This document shows positions 50,453-58,826 of a DNA stretch of 64,000 nucleotides, piece after piece. Numbering within the stretch: position 1 is the first letter of the stretch; each line of letters opens with the position of its first letter. A program made the translations under genes and the position numbers. Location of the stretch: NCBI RefSeq assembly GCF_042434095.1, contig NZ_JBHLUE010000009.1, positions 1 through 64,000 on the forward strand, read 5' to 3'. The stretch comes from KBS50 sp042434095 (GTDB lineage: Bacteria; Actinomycetota; Actinomycetes; Mycobacteriales; Micromonosporaceae). The notes beneath the pieces are model-generated. The model worked only from the letters and a program-made list of their open reading frames with translations. It was not told where the DNA came from and did no database searches.

Positions 50453-51762
50453 TGGCCGTCGACCCGGCGGACCCGGTCCGGCCGACCGGTTCGACGCCGG
50501 TCCCGCCGGCGTACCGGAACGGCCCGTTCCTGCGGTACGTGGCCGGCCAGGCGGTGTCCGTCCTCGGCGACCAGGTCTGGTACGTGGCGCTGTCCTGGAC
50601 CGCGGTACGGGTCGCCTCGCCCGGCGTGGCCGGCGTGGTCCTGGCGGTCTCGTCGCTGCCCCGGCTGGTGCTGTTGCTGGTCGGCGGCGCGCTGGCGGAC
50701 CGCTACGACCCGCGCCGGCTGATGATCGGCAGCGATCTGGGCCGGCTGCTGGTCTCGCTGGTCGCGGCCGCGGTGGCCGCCCTCAGCCCGGGCGTGCCAC
50801 TGCTGATCGCGGTGGCGCTGCTCTTCGGGTTGGCGGACGCGGTGTTCCTGCCGGCCGCCGGCACGGTGCTGCCCCGGCTGCTGCACCCGGAGCAGCTGGC
50901 CAGCGGCAACGCCACCACCACGATGGCCGCCCGGCTCGCGCTGACCCTCGGCGCCCCGCTGGGCGGGATCCTGGTCGCGGCCGGCGGGCTCGCGCTCGCC
51001 TGCGTGGTCAACGCCGTCACCTTCGCGGTGTCGGTGCTCGCGCTGCTCTGGGTCCGCCCCCGCCCGGCGCCGCCGGCGGCCGCGCCGGAGGCGGACCGCC
51101 GGCTGACCGGCGCGCTGCGGGAGGGCCTCGGATACCTGGTAAGGCACCGGACCCTGCGGATCCTGCTGCTGGTGTCGCTGCTGACCAACCTCGGCTTCGT
51201 CGGCCCGATGAACGTCGGCCTCGCGCTCGTGTCGGACCTGCGCGGTTGGGGAGCGGCCGGGATCGGCCAGCTGCTGGCCGGGTTCGGTGTCGGCGCCATC
51301 GTCGGCGCGGCCGCCATGGCCCGGCTGCGCCTGCCGGAGCGGTCGACGGCCGCGGCCTGTGCCGCGGTCCAGGGGCTGGCCGTCTTCGCCGTCGCGGTCG
51401 GCGGCACCCGGTGGTTCGCCGTGGGCTGTTGCGTTCTGGTGGGAATGACCAGCGGTCCGCTGGCCATCGTCATCGTCACGGTGACCCAGCGGATGACCGA
51501 GGATCGGTTCCGAGGCCGGGTCACCAGCGTCAACACGCTGGCGAATCTCGGCATCACCCCGCTGGCCATCGCCGCCATGGGCGCGCTGGCCGGCTGGGTC
51601 GGCACCGTGCCGGCGTTCGCCGCGAGCGCCAGCCTCGAGCTGCTGGCGGCGTTCGCCTGCCTGCTGTGGCTCCGCATCCCCGCGGAACCGCCCCGGCCGG
51701 CCGCGCCGGCGGCGTGGCGGCAGCCGGCGGCGCCGGGATCGGCACATTCGCAGCGAGGGTAG
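50452..51762 (+). CDS. MFS transporter (multidrug-type exporter)
   Basis: A 436-residue exporter with about 12 helices. It starts with FLRYVAGQAVSVLGDQVWYV, and the motif-A loop is GGALADRYDPRRLM. RMTEDRFRGRVTSVNTLANL is characteristic of the enterobactin/macrolide-exporter-like MFS group. It is co-transcribed with the regulator at 49760. The likely role is drug or metabolite efflux. Confidence 0.92.
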   Translation: MAVDPADPVRPTGSTPVPPAYRNGPFLRYVAGQAVSVLGDQVWYVALSWTAVRVASPGVAGVVLAVSSLPRLVLLLVGGALADRYDPRRLMIGSDLGRLLVSLVAAAVAALSPGVPLLIAVALLFGLADAVFLPAAGTVLPRLLHPEQLASGNATTTMAARLALTLGAPLGGILVAAGGLALACVVNAVTFAVSVLALLWVRPRPAPPAAAPEADRRLTGALREGLGYLVRHRTLRILLLVSLLTNLGFVGPMNVGLALVSDLRGWGAAGIGQLLAGFGVGAIVGAAAMARLRLPERSTAAACAAVQGLAVFAVAVGGTRWFAVGCCVLVGMTSGPLAIVIVTVTQRMTEDRFRGRVTSVNTLANLGITPLAIAAMGALAGWVGTVPAFAASASLELLAAFACLLWLRIPAEPPRPAAPAAWRQPAAPGSAHSQRG

Positions 51763-51788
51763 ACACTGTCTACGCGATGCGGTAGACA
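51759..51788 (+). promoter_or_regulatory. TetR promoter and operator
   Basis: The palindrome GTAGACACTGTCTAC at 51759-51773 is followed by another half-site, GTAGACA, at 51782-51788. Within them, TAGACA at 51760-51765 and TAGACA at 51783-51788 form a -35/-10 pair with a 17-bp spacer. The ATG at 51795 is 6 nt further, fitting a leaderless start and autorepression. Confidence 0.6.
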
Positions 51789-51794
51789 CCTCCC

Positions 51795-52448
51795 ATGCCC
51801 GATGACGATCAGGGTCTGCGGTCCCGGCTCGTGCGGGCCGGAGTCGACCTGCTGGCCCGCGACGGCGAGGCCGCGCTGACCCTGCGCGAGATCGCCCGGC
51901 ACGCGGGCGTGTCGCACGGCGCGCCCCGGCGCTACTTCCCGGCCCACCGTGACCTGCTCGCAGCCATCGCCCGGGAGGGCTACCGGGCGCTCGCCGCCGA
52001 GGTGGCCGCGGCGCTGGACGCCGATCATCCCGACCCCTACGCCCGGGTGCTGGCGCTGGCGCGCTCCTACCTGCGATTCGCCGGGGCGCAACCGGAGATG
52101 TTCGCGCTGATGTTCCGGCACGATCTGCTGCGCGGCAACGCGGAGGGGCTGCGCCAGGCCAGCCGGCCGCTGTTCGACACCCTCGTCGGGCTGGTGGCCG
52201 AGACCCGCCCGAGCGCCCCGCCCGGCCCGCCGCACCCGGTGGCCGTGTCGGGTTCGCCCGCCGGGCCGGACCGGGCGGCCGCGGCCGAGTCGGTGGCCGC
52301 GGCCCTCTGGGCCAACCTGCACGGCGTGGCCCAGCTGAGCCGGTGGGGGAGCCTCCAGCTGGTCCTCGGCAGCGACGACCTGGACCCCGTGCTGCACGCC
52401 GTCCTCGACGCCCACCTCCGCCCGGCGGCGCGCCCGCCGCTGGGCTGA
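51795..52448 (+). CDS. TetR-family transcriptional regulator
   Basis: A 217-residue repressor. The helix-turn-helix is LREIARHAGVSHGAPRRYFP, and a WHG-type C-terminal domain ends with LWANLHGVAQLSRWGSLQL. The palindrome at its promoter suggests self-repression. PlsC follows by 25 bp on the same strand, so the regulator may control phospholipid acyl transfer. Confidence 0.92.
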   Translation: MPDDDQGLRSRLVRAGVDLLARDGEAALTLREIARHAGVSHGAPRRYFPAHRDLLAAIAREGYRALAAEVAAALDADHPDPYARVLALARSYLRFAGAQPEMFALMFRHDLLRGNAEGLRQASRPLFDTLVGLVAETRPSAPPGPPHPVAVSGSPAGPDRAAAAESVAAALWANLHGVAQLSRWGSLQLVLGSDDLDPVLHAVLDAHLRPAARPPLG

Positions 52449-52473
52449 CCCGGAACCGCAACGGAGACCCACC

Positions 52474-53139
52474 GTGCTCGTGCACCACAGCACCCGCCTG
52501 ATCGTGGCGCCGCTGGCCCGGCTGCTGTTCCGGCCCACCGTGGAGGGCCGCGCGCACGTCCCGCGCCGTGGCCCGGTCATCCTGGCCGCCAACCACATCT
52601 CGGCGCTGGACAGCATCATCATCCCGCTGGTGGCGCCGCGGCCGGTGGCGTTCCTGGCCAAGCAGGAGTACTACCTGCGGCCCGGGCTCAAGGGGCGGGT
52701 GCTGCGCACCTGCCTGACCGGCGTGGACGCCATCCCGGTGCCGCGCGCCGGGTACCGGTCGGCGCAGGCGGCCCTCGAGCTGGCCCTCGACGTGCTGGCC
52801 CGGGGCCGGGCCTTCGGCATCCATCCGGAGGGCAGCCGGTCGCGGGACGGGCGGATCTACCGCGGCCGCACCGGCGTGGCCTGGCTGGCGCTCACCTCCG
52901 GGGCGCCGGTGGTCCCGGTCGCCGTGCTCGGCACCGACCGGATCCAGCCGGTGGGCGCCCGCCTGCCCCGACCGGGCCGGATCACCGTCCGGTTCGGACC
53001 GCCGCTGCGGTTCGCCGCTCCGGACGGCCGACCCGGCGGCGCGCTGCGGCGGACGGCCACCGACGAGATCATGGCCGCGATCCGGACCCTGTCCGGCCAG
53101 GAGCCGGCCGCCCACTACAACGAGTTCTCCGCCGGCTGA
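52474..53139 (+). CDS. 1-acyl-sn-glycerol-3-phosphate acyltransferase (PlsC family)
   Basis: A 221-residue lysophosphatidic acid acyltransferase-like enzyme that adds the second acyl chain in phospholipid synthesis. The catalytic HxxxxD motif is AANHISALDS, and the acceptor-binding FGIHPEGSRSRDG and GVAWLALTSGAPVVPVAV blocks follow. GTG at 52474 has GGAG upstream. It follows the TetR gene by 25 bp in one operon. Confidence 0.92.
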   Translation: MLVHHSTRLIVAPLARLLFRPTVEGRAHVPRRGPVILAANHISALDSIIIPLVAPRPVAFLAKQEYYLRPGLKGRVLRTCLTGVDAIPVPRAGYRSAQAALELALDVLARGRAFGIHPEGSRSRDGRIYRGRTGVAWLALTSGAPVVPVAVLGTDRIQPVGARLPRPGRITVRFGPPLRFAAPDGRPGGALRRTATDEIMAAIRTLSGQEPAAHYNEFSAG

Positions 53140-53197
53140 GGCCAGCGCGACGCGCCGATCGGCGGTCGATGCGCCAGGGAGGGTGGTGCTACCGGTG

Positions 53198-53211
53198 TAC
53201 CCTCGTGGGTA
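53198..53211. promoter_or_regulatory. VapBC promoter element and palindrome
   Basis: TACCC-TCGT-GGGTA at 53198-53211 overlaps both the -10-like TACCCT and the first base of the antitoxin ATG at 53211. A repressor bound here would block initiation. It fits autoregulation by the antitoxin-toxin complex. Confidence 0.5.
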
Positions 53212-53522
53212 TGACCAAGCCGGTGCGCAAGTTGTCGATCTCCGTTCCGCCGGACGTCGCCGAGCGGCTCGAACGCGAACCGAACGCCAGCGCCTATCTC
53301 GTGGACGCGGCCCGGGCGCTCATGCGTCAAGAGGCGCTGAGCGCAGAGCTGGCGCACCAGGGCATCCCCATCACGGCGGAGGGCGTGGCCCGCGCTCGAG
53401 CGGCGCGGGCGGCGGTGGCCGCCGAGTGGCGGCCGGAGCGCTACCAGGCGGTCCGGGACCGGGTGCGCCGCGCGGTTGAGGATGACGACACGCCGGACCG
53501 CGGTCGGGCATCGGCCGCATGA
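53211..53522 (+). CDS. VapB-like antitoxin
   Basis: A 103-residue protein with a ribbon-helix-helix-like N-terminus (KPVRKLSISVPPDVAERLE) followed by a long charged helix. ATG at 53211 lies 7 nt after TACCCT, so it is leaderless. The stop overlaps the toxin start (ATGA). It probably neutralises the PIN-domain toxin and binds the adjoining palindrome. Confidence 0.85.
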   Translation: MTKPVRKLSISVPPDVAERLEREPNASAYLVDAARALMRQEALSAELAHQGIPITAEGVARARAARAAVAAEWRPERYQAVRDRVRRAVEDDDTPDRGRASAA

Positions 53523-53917
53523 CCGGTCCGGCTTCACCCCCGGTCCGATTGGTGCTTGATCGTTCCGCCTTGCTGGCCTATCTGGCCGGTTCGGTACACG
53601 TCGGAGAGCCGCTGCACGAGGTGATCGCTGACGGCGTCCGGTTCGCCGCGACCGCTGTCACGGCCGCCGAGACTCTGGCCGCGGTGGACAACCCCAAGGA
53701 CCGGTCGGCGCTGCGGCGTCTTCTTGCCCTGGACTCCTGTGCGGTGCTGGCCACACCGGGGAGCTCATGGCTGGAGCTGGCCTACTGGCGTCGCTACACG
53801 GGCCGGGTGGACCTTGCCACGACGGTCCTGGCCAGCCTTGACCACGAGGCCCCCATCCTCACCCGGGAGGCCCGGTACGCCGCAGAAGATCTGCCGATCA
53901 TCCACATCCCGGACTGA
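53519..53917 (+). CDS. VapC-like PIN-domain toxin
   Basis: A 132-residue PIN-domain ribonuclease. The acidic active-site residues are seen in LVLDRSALLAYLAG (D), VTAAETLAAV (E) and GRVDLATTVLA (D), with ILTREARYAAED near the end. VapC toxins cleave tRNA or rRNA when released from antitoxin. It is translationally coupled to the antitoxin. It ends 12 bp from the convergent gvpK gene, with a weak CTGACC/GGTCAG stem between them. Confidence 0.88.
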   Translation: MTGPASPPVRLVLDRSALLAYLAGSVHVGEPLHEVIADGVRFAATAVTAAETLAAVDNPKDRSALRRLLALDSCAVLATPGSSWLELAYWRRYTGRVDLATTVLASLDHEAPILTREARYAAEDLPIIHIPD

Positions 53918-53928
53918 CCGGTAGCGGG

Positions 53929-54408
53929 TCAGCCGCGCGGCAGCAGCGGGCCGAGCGGGCCGAGGTCGAGGTTCAGGTCCTCGGCGGACAGCCCGAAGTG
54001 CTCGCGCAGCTCGGTCATCTGCTCCTCCAGCGCCATGAGCGTGGCGCCGACCCGCTCGATCTGCTCGTCGGTCAGGTCGCCCTGATCCATCCGGCGCAGC
54101 GCCTGCCGCTCCATCAACTGCCGGAGCAGCTCGATGATGGTGAGCACCAGGCTGCCCAGGCCGCGCTCGACGCCGTCGCGATCCACGTCGATGCCGCGCC
54201 CCAGCCGCCGTACCGCCGGGGCGTCCGCGTCGCCCACGGCCACGTCGTCGCCGGACCCGGTCGCCGGATGGCCGGGGGCCACGTCGTCGCCGGACCCGGT
54301 CGCCGGATCGCCGGGGGCCGCGGCGGGCCCGCCGGTCACGGCCGCCGGATCTGCGGCGCCCCTGCCGGGCACGGCCGCCGGGTCCGCGGGGCCCTCGCCG
54401 GTCACCAC
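53929..54408 (-). CDS. gvpK: Gas vesicle protein GvpK
   Basis: A 159-residue member of the GvpK family. The conserved part starts near residue 68 with RLGRGIDVDRDGVERGLGSL, followed by VLTIIELLRQLMERQALRRM and the acidic LGPLGPLLPRG end. The first 65 residues are a Gly/Ala/Asp-rich extension containing a 13-residue repeat around GDPATGSGDDVA. GTG at 54408 overlaps the gvpS stop. It is the last gene of the operon. Confidence 0.9.
   Translation of the reverse strand: MVTGEGPADPAAVPGRGAADPAAVTGGPAAAPGDPATGSGDDVAPGHPATGSGDDVAVGDADAPAVRRLGRGIDVDRDGVERGLGSLVLTIIELLRQLMERQALRRMDQGDLTDEQIERVGATLMALEEQMTELREHFGLSAEDLNLDLGPLGPLLPRG
54242..54319. repeat. 39-bp in-frame repeat inside gvpK
   Basis: Two copies (54242-54280 and 54281-54319) differ at one base and encode the repeated GDPATGSGDDVA segment at the N-terminus of GvpK. 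The 39-bp unit keeps frame. Confidence 0.85.
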
Positions 54409-54686
54409 GGCTGCCCGCCGGCGGGCGGCGGCCCGGGCGGCGGCGCCGCGGCGCTGGCGCGGACCGAGGCCAGCAGCGCGCGCAACGACACGTACACCAA
54501 ATCGACGTCGGCGATGGACAGCGCGAGCTCGCCGCTGACCACGACGCCGGCGCCGAGGACCCGGTCGAGCAGGTCGACCAGCGCGATCGGCCGGTAGTCG
54601 CCGGCGCCGGGCTCGTCCAGCGGGCTCGGCGCGCCGAAGGAGGTGGTGGCCGGGCCGGTGCCGGCGCCGGGAACGAGGTCGGTCAT
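54402..54686 (-). CDS. gvpS: Gas vesicle protein GvpS (GvpA/J family)
   Basis: A 94-residue GvpA-like protein. Its core is IALVDLLDRVLGAGVVVSGE with SIADVDLVYVSLRALLASV. It probably has a minor or assembly role rather than the main shell. ATG at 54686 overlaps the gvpL stop (ATGA), and its own stop overlaps gvpK. Assignment to GvpS rather than GvpM/J rests on its place between gvpL and gvpK. Confidence 0.85.
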   Translation of the reverse strand: MTDLVPGAGTGPATTSFGAPSPLDEPGAGDYRPIALVDLLDRVLGAGVVVSGELALSIADVDLVYVSLRALLASVRASAAAPPPGPPPAGGQPW

Positions 54687-55510
54687 CCGCCCACCCCCGC
54701 GGCCGCTTCCGGCTCCGAGAGGTTGAGCTCGGTAAACGAGTACGGCGGCCACGGGCCGGTCAGCTCCACCCGGATACCGGGATGGTCCGGCGCCAGCCCC
54801 CGAACCGACTCGGCGAACTCGTCGGCATGCTCGGCGTCCACCAGGTACGCGCCGTTGAGCACCATCCACTCGGACCGGCCGCTGAGCCGGCCGTCCTGCG
54901 GCGGGTGCCGGCGCACCTCCGCGGCCACCCGGCGCAGCGTGCCGTGCAACCGGTCGGCATCCTCGGCCGCGGTCCGCTCGGCGTCCTCGGTGGCGGTCAG
55001 CTGGGCGCGGCGGCGCAGCAGGTACGCCCGGCCGGCGCCGCCGGCGCCGGCCCGGGCCGCGCCGCGGGCGCCGGCGCCGGGCGACCCGGCCGGATTCGCG
55101 GCGGCCGGTGCGGCGTACGCCTTCACGCCCCACTCGACCCGCCCGCTCACCCGGTCCAGGGCGTCCGCCACGGCCCGCCGGTGTTCGACCAGCGTGCCGG
55201 CCACCCGCTCGTCGTCCAGGTAGACGGTGGCCAGCCGGGCCGGGACCACCGGTCCCAGCCGGGCGACGGCGTCGATCACGCCGTGGTGGGCCCGGGCCAC
55301 CGACTCCAGCCAGGACATGTCCTCCAGGTTGCGGCGCAGCGGCTCGGCGCCGTACTCGGCGAGGTCGACGGTGCTCACCACGGCGGCGAGGCCGCCGGCC
55401 CGTACGGGGCGGACCGGCCCACCGCCGACCCCGGTCATGCCGGCCAGCCGGGCCGGCTCGATGTCGCGGGTGACCGCGTGCACCCAGACGCCCTGCTCCG
55501 CGGAACTCAT
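54683..55510 (-). CDS. gvpL: Gas vesicle protein GvpL/GvpF family
   Basis: A 275-residue GvpF/L-family protein, starting GVWVHAVTRDIEPARLAGM and containing ESVARAHHGVIDAVARLGPV and WMVLNGAYLVDAEHADEF. The family helps nucleate and assemble the protein shell. ATG at 55510 overlaps the gvpJ stop. The frame open to 55762 is only the reverse shadow of gvpJ. Confidence 0.9.
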   Translation of the reverse strand: MSSAEQGVWVHAVTRDIEPARLAGMTGVGGGPVRPVRAGGLAAVVSTVDLAEYGAEPLRRNLEDMSWLESVARAHHGVIDAVARLGPVVPARLATVYLDDERVAGTLVEHRRAVADALDRVSGRVEWGVKAYAAPAAANPAGSPGAGARGAARAGAGGAGRAYLLRRRAQLTATEDAERTAAEDADRLHGTLRRVAAEVRRHPPQDGRLSGRSEWMVLNGAYLVDAEHADEFAESVRGLAPDHPGIRVELTGPWPPYSFTELNLSEPEAAAGVGG

Positions 55511-55959
55511 CGTGCCTCCCTCGCCGGCCGCCGGGGCCGGGGGCGGCGCTGCGGTGGCGGCGCCGCCCGGGGCTCCTCGTGCCAGTCCTCGTCGTACTCC
55601 GGCTCGTCGTACCCGGGCTCGTCCTCTGCCCGGCCGGCGGTGACCGCCGGACGCGAGCCTCGGCGGCGGCCGGCGCGCGGCTCCGCGGCCACCGCCGGCG
55701 GCGGGTCCTCCGCCTCGGCCGCGGGCCGCGGCCGGCTGGACAGGAACGGGTCCCGTTCCCACCAGTCGATGCCCATCTCCCGCGCGGTGTCCACGGAGGC
55801 CACCACGAGACGCAGCTTGATGGTGAGCAGCTCGATGTCGAGCAGGTTGATCCGGATGTCGCCGGCGATCACAATGCCCCGGTCGAGGACGCGTTCGAGG
55901 ATGTCGGCCAGGTTGGTGGGCTCCGGCGTCGGGCCCCGCCCGGACTGCAGCATGCTCAT
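55507..55959 (-). CDS. gvpJ: Gas vesicle protein GvpJ
   Basis: A 150-residue GvpA-family protein. The conserved part is NLADILERVLDRGIVIAGDI, followed by RINLLDIELLTIKLRLVVAS and MGIDWW, which is GvpJ-like. After about residue 70, a long acidic, Tyr/Arg-rich tail contains EDEPGYDEPEYDEDWHEEP. ATG at 55959 lies 7 nt after the gvpO stop. Confidence 0.9.
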   Translation of the reverse strand: MSMLQSGRGPTPEPTNLADILERVLDRGIVIAGDIRINLLDIELLTIKLRLVVASVDTAREMGIDWWERDPFLSSRPRPAAEAEDPPPAVAAEPRAGRRRGSRPAVTAGRAEDEPGYDEPEYDEDWHEEPRAAPPPQRRPRPRRPAREAR

Positions 55960-55966
55960 CCGCGGC

Positions 55967-56329
55967 TCACCGCCCGTCGCCGCGGCCGCGGGCGTACCGC
56001 TGGACCCGCCGGTAGCCGCGCAGCTCGCCCTCGACGTCGAGGTCGGCCTGGTAGATGGCCAGGACGTCGCTGGAGGACGGGATGCGGTGCTCCTCCACCA
56101 CCTCGACGCCGACCCGCCAGCCCTCGTCGGCGCGTTCCAGGGCTGTGATGCCGACCGGCTCGCGCCCGGTCAGCTCGGTCACGTACCGCAGCGCGGTCCG
56201 GGCCGCCTCGGTCGCCGTCGGACCGTCCGGCGCCCCGTCGTAGGTCGAATCGTCGTACGCCTGCTCGTCGTGCTCCTCGTCGTAGGCGTCCCGGTCGTCC
56301 CGGGTCGTGCGCGTGCGGTCCCTGGGCAT
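55967..56329 (-). CDS. gvpO: Gas vesicle protein GvpO
   Basis: A 120-residue GvpO. The conserved domain starts near residue 40 with ARTALRYVTELTGREPVGIT and includes GWRVGVEVVEEHRIPSSSDV and the LGYRRVQRY-like end GELRGYRRVQRYARG. The N-terminus is acidic and Tyr-rich (DAYDEEHDEQAYDDSTYDG). ATG at 56329 has a strong GGGGAGG site. Confidence 0.9.
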   Translation of the reverse strand: MPRDRTRTTRDDRDAYDEEHDEQAYDDSTYDGAPDGPTATEAARTALRYVTELTGREPVGITALERADEGWRVGVEVVEEHRIPSSSDVLAIYQADLDVEGELRGYRRVQRYARGRGDGR

Positions 56330-56343
56330 GGCAACCTCCCCTC

Positions 56344-56559
56344 TCAGGCGATCAGCCGGTCGATGATCTGCTGTTGCGCGTCCTCAAGCTCGGCGCCGGA
56401 CAGCTCGCCGGCCGCGGCCGCGCGGTCCAACTCCTCCAACTGCTGCCAGGCGGTGGCCGGGTCGTACAGCTGCTGCTCGGCCTGCTCCTGCAGCACCCCG
56501 GCCAGGGCCGTGACCCCGCGCAGCGGGGCCAGCGGCAGGCCGAGCAGCATCCCCAGCAC
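56344..56559 (-). CDS. gvpG: Gas vesicle protein GvpG
   Basis: A 71-residue GvpG. The Leu-rich start is LGMLLGLPLAPLRGVTALAG, followed by the helical QLYDPATAWQQLEELDRAAA and ELEDAQQQIIDRL. GTG at 56559 lies 2 nt after the gvpF stop. GvpG is an accessory protein needed for vesicle formation. Confidence 0.88.
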   Translation of the reverse strand: MLGMLLGLPLAPLRGVTALAGVLQEQAEQQLYDPATAWQQLEELDRAAAAGELSGAELEDAQQQIIDRLIA

Positions 56560-56561
56560 GG

Positions 56562-57326
56562 TCAGGCTCCGTTCATGAGCTGGTCGACGAAGTCGTACGG
56601 GGCCAGCGGGCCGAGCAGCTTGACGCTGGCCCGCTCGTCCCAGTCGGCCGCGATCCGCTGCACCATGCCCTCGAAGTCGGCCTCGCGGTCAACCTTCACC
56701 AGCACCGCCAGGTGGGCGGCGTCCAGCTCGGAGGTGGGCGAGCGGAGCGACTGGGCCACGCAGAACGGTTCCAGCTCCGTGGCCAGTCGCTGGGTGTCGG
56801 CGTCCCGCCGGGCGGAGACCTCGGCGTTGAGCAGCTCACCCAGCCGGATCCGTTCGTCGCGCAGCGCGTCCTCGGGCTGGCCCCGCAGCCGGTCGCGCAG
56901 GGCGGCCGCCTCGGCGTTGCCGGCCAGCGCCTCGGCCAGGACGACGGGCTCGTCGTAGCGGGCCCGCACCACGTACTGGGCGCACCCCTCGACGCGGTCC
57001 AGCGCGCGCCGGTAGTCGTCGTGCCGCGCTCCCAGCAGTTCGGCCACGGCGGCCTCGTCCCGGGCGACGGTGCCGAACCGGACCGGCAGCACCGGCGCCA
57101 CGCCGGTGACCCGGTCCAGCAGGTCCTTGTAGGCCCGCAGGTCGTCCGGCCGGCCCAGCGGCCGGTCGACGGGCACCTCGCTGACCAGTGCGGCGATGTC
57201 GCCGTGCGCGACGACCCCGACCGGGGTGGGCGGGTTGCCCACCCCGGTCGCGTCGTCGGTCGGCTCGACGTCGGCCGGCACCAGGCCGTACAGCAGAAGG
57301 CCGGTCTTGGTGTCGACGGTTGTCAT
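56562..57326 (-). CDS. gvpF: Gas vesicle protein GvpF
   Basis: A 254-residue GvpF/L-family protein. Key parts are LLLYGLVPADVE, AYKDLLDRVTGVAPVLPVRF, VEGCAQYVVRARYDEP and KLLGPLAPYDFVDQLM, all typical of GvpF. It interacts with GvpA in assembly. The ATG at 57326 is 1 nt after the gvpA stop. Confidence 0.93.
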   Translation of the reverse strand: MTTVDTKTGLLLYGLVPADVEPTDDATGVGNPPTPVGVVAHGDIAALVSEVPVDRPLGRPDDLRAYKDLLDRVTGVAPVLPVRFGTVARDEAAVAELLGARHDDYRRALDRVEGCAQYVVRARYDEPVVLAEALAGNAEAAALRDRLRGQPEDALRDERIRLGELLNAEVSARRDADTQRLATELEPFCVAQSLRSPTSELDAAHLAVLVKVDREADFEGMVQRIAADWDERASVKLLGPLAPYDFVDQLMNGA

Positions 57327-57327
57327 C

Positions 57328-57711
57328 TCAGCGGTCCCTTCGCCTTTCCCGACGCGGCGCCCGGTCCCGCTCGTCGCGGTCGTCGCCGCCGCTCACCAGC
57401 TCGCCGAGCGCGTCGCCGGCCTTTTCCAGCAGATTTCCCTTGGGCCCCTGGACGATCTCCGGCAGGCCCTTGCCCGACTGCGAACCGTCCAGGGTGAGCC
57501 GGTTGGTGGCCTCGGCGAACCGCAGGTAGGTGTCCACGCTCGCCACGACGATCCGGGCATCGATGGTCAACAGCTTGATGCCGATCAGGCCGACCGAGAC
57601 GTGCGCGTCGATCACCACGCCCTTGTCGAGGATGGTGCCGACCACCTCGGCGAGGTCGCCCGAGGATCCCCGGTCGACCGTCCCGGCGCTGGTGGCGGGT
57701 TGCAGGCTCAT
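57328..57711 (-). CDS. gvpA: Gas vesicle major structural protein GvpA
   Basis: A 127-residue shell protein. The highly conserved core is DLAEVVGTILDKGVVIDAHV, then SVGLIGIKLLTIDARIVVAS and VDTYLRFAEATNRL, matching the GvpA amphipathic rib subunit. The C-terminal tail is charged and Asp/Arg-rich. ATG at 57711 overlaps the gvpZ stop. It lies third in the operon, not first as in most clusters. Confidence 0.95.
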   Translation of the reverse strand: MSLQPATSAGTVDRGSSGDLAEVVGTILDKGVVIDAHVSVGLIGIKLLTIDARIVVASVDTYLRFAEATNRLTLDGSQSGKGLPEIVQGPKGNLLEKAGDALGELVSGGDDRDERDRAPRRERRRDR

Positions 57712-58826
57712 CGCCGCCCACCACCCCGGCGCTGGCCGCGTCCGCGGCCACGGTCCTGCTCGCCGTCGGTCTGGTCGTCGTCCGGCTCGTCCCGGCCGTC
57801 GTCGCCGCCCCGGTCGTCCGCCCGGCCGTCGTCGTTGCCGTCGTCGTCGGCATGGTCGTCGGCGCCGCCGCGGTCCCGGCCGTCAGCCGGGTCCTGATCC
57901 TGGTCGCCAGCGCCGTCCCGATCCTGGCCGTCGGCGCCGTGCTGGTCCCGGTCGTCGGCGCCGTTCTGGTCGGCGTCCTGCTCCTCCGCCAGGGCGGTCT
58001 CGTGGTCGCGGACCACCTCGCCCTCGCGGATCTCACCGCGCCAGCCCTCGACCGAGTCCGGGTCGAGGATGGTCCGGGTCATCACGTGCCGCACGAAGTG
58101 CTTCAGCTCGAGGCGTACCCGGCGGCCCTGGGCGCGCCACAGGTTTCCGGTGTGCTCGAAGAGGCCCTGCGGGTTGTACTCCAGCACCACGAGGATGCGG
58201 GTGAGGTCCGGGGTGATCTCGTGGAACGTGACGGTCCCGTCGACGTGGCCCTTCTCGCCCTTGGACTTCCACACGATCCGCTCGTCCGGCACCTGCTCGG
58301 AGACCGTCGCCTCCCAGCTGCGGTGCGACCAGAACACCTGCGCCTTCCAGGTGGTCTTCGTGTCCTCGTCGCCGCGGTCGACGTTCTCCACCTTCTTCAT
58401 GAAGGTGGGGAAGTCCGGGTACTGCGTCCACTGGTTGTAGGCGACCCGGACCGGCACGCCCACCTCGATCGCCTCGACGATGTTGGTGACCTTGATCTTG
58501 CCCTTGCCGTCGCCCTTGCCCTTGCCCTTGCCGAACATCGACTTCACCTTCTCCTTCAGGCTGGCCATGCCGAAGCTCAGCCCGGCGCGCGCCGGGGACT
58601 TGCCGGCGGCCAGCTGACCCGCTCCGGCCGCCGCGGCCCTGAGGTTGGGGTTGTCGCTGTTGCTCGCGTACTCGGTGAGCCGTTCGGTGGCCGAGCCGAG
58701 CCGGTCGGTGGCCGCCGAGACCAGCCGGTCGGTGGCCGCGGTCGCGACGTTGCGCAGCTCCTCGGCCAGCCGGCCGGAGATCTTCTCGCCGATGGTCTGT
58801 CGGGGGGTCTCCGACATGCCGCTCAC
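57708..58826 (-). CDS. gvpZ: GvpZ-like SRPBCC protein with acidic tail
   Basis: A 372-residue protein. An SRPBCC (START-like) fold spans about 115-270 (ITNIVEAI-like VTNIVEAIEVGVPVRVAYNQ, VENVDRGDEDTKTTWKAQVF). The tail of about 95 residues is almost all Asp, Gly, Arg and Gln and should be disordered. GTG at 58826 overlaps the gvpY stop; an ATG lies 3 codons in. Actinobacterial gas-vesicle clusters often encode such GvpZ proteins, whose exact role is unclear. Confidence 0.8.
   Translation of the reverse strand: MSGMSETPRQTIGEKISGRLAEELRNVATAATDRLVSAATDRLGSATERLTEYASNSDNPNLRAAAAGAGQLAAGKSPARAGLSFGMASLKEKVKSMFGKGKGKGDGKGKIKVTNIVEAIEVGVPVRVAYNQWTQYPDFPTFMKKVENVDRGDEDTKTTWKAQVFWSHRSWEATVSEQVPDERIVWKSKGEKGHVDGTVTFHEITPDLTRILVVLEYNPQGLFEHTGNLWRAQGRRVRLELKHFVRHVMTRTILDPDSVEGWRGEIREGEVVRDHETALAEEQDADQNGADDRDQHGADGQDRDGAGDQDQDPADGRDRGGADDHADDDGNDDGRADDRGGDDGRDEPDDDQTDGEQDRGRGRGQRRGGGRR

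Noticed and set aside
49915..53115. Minus-strand frame of 1066 codons
   Set aside because: It is antisense to four well-supported genes and has an Arg/Gly/Pro composition without motifs.
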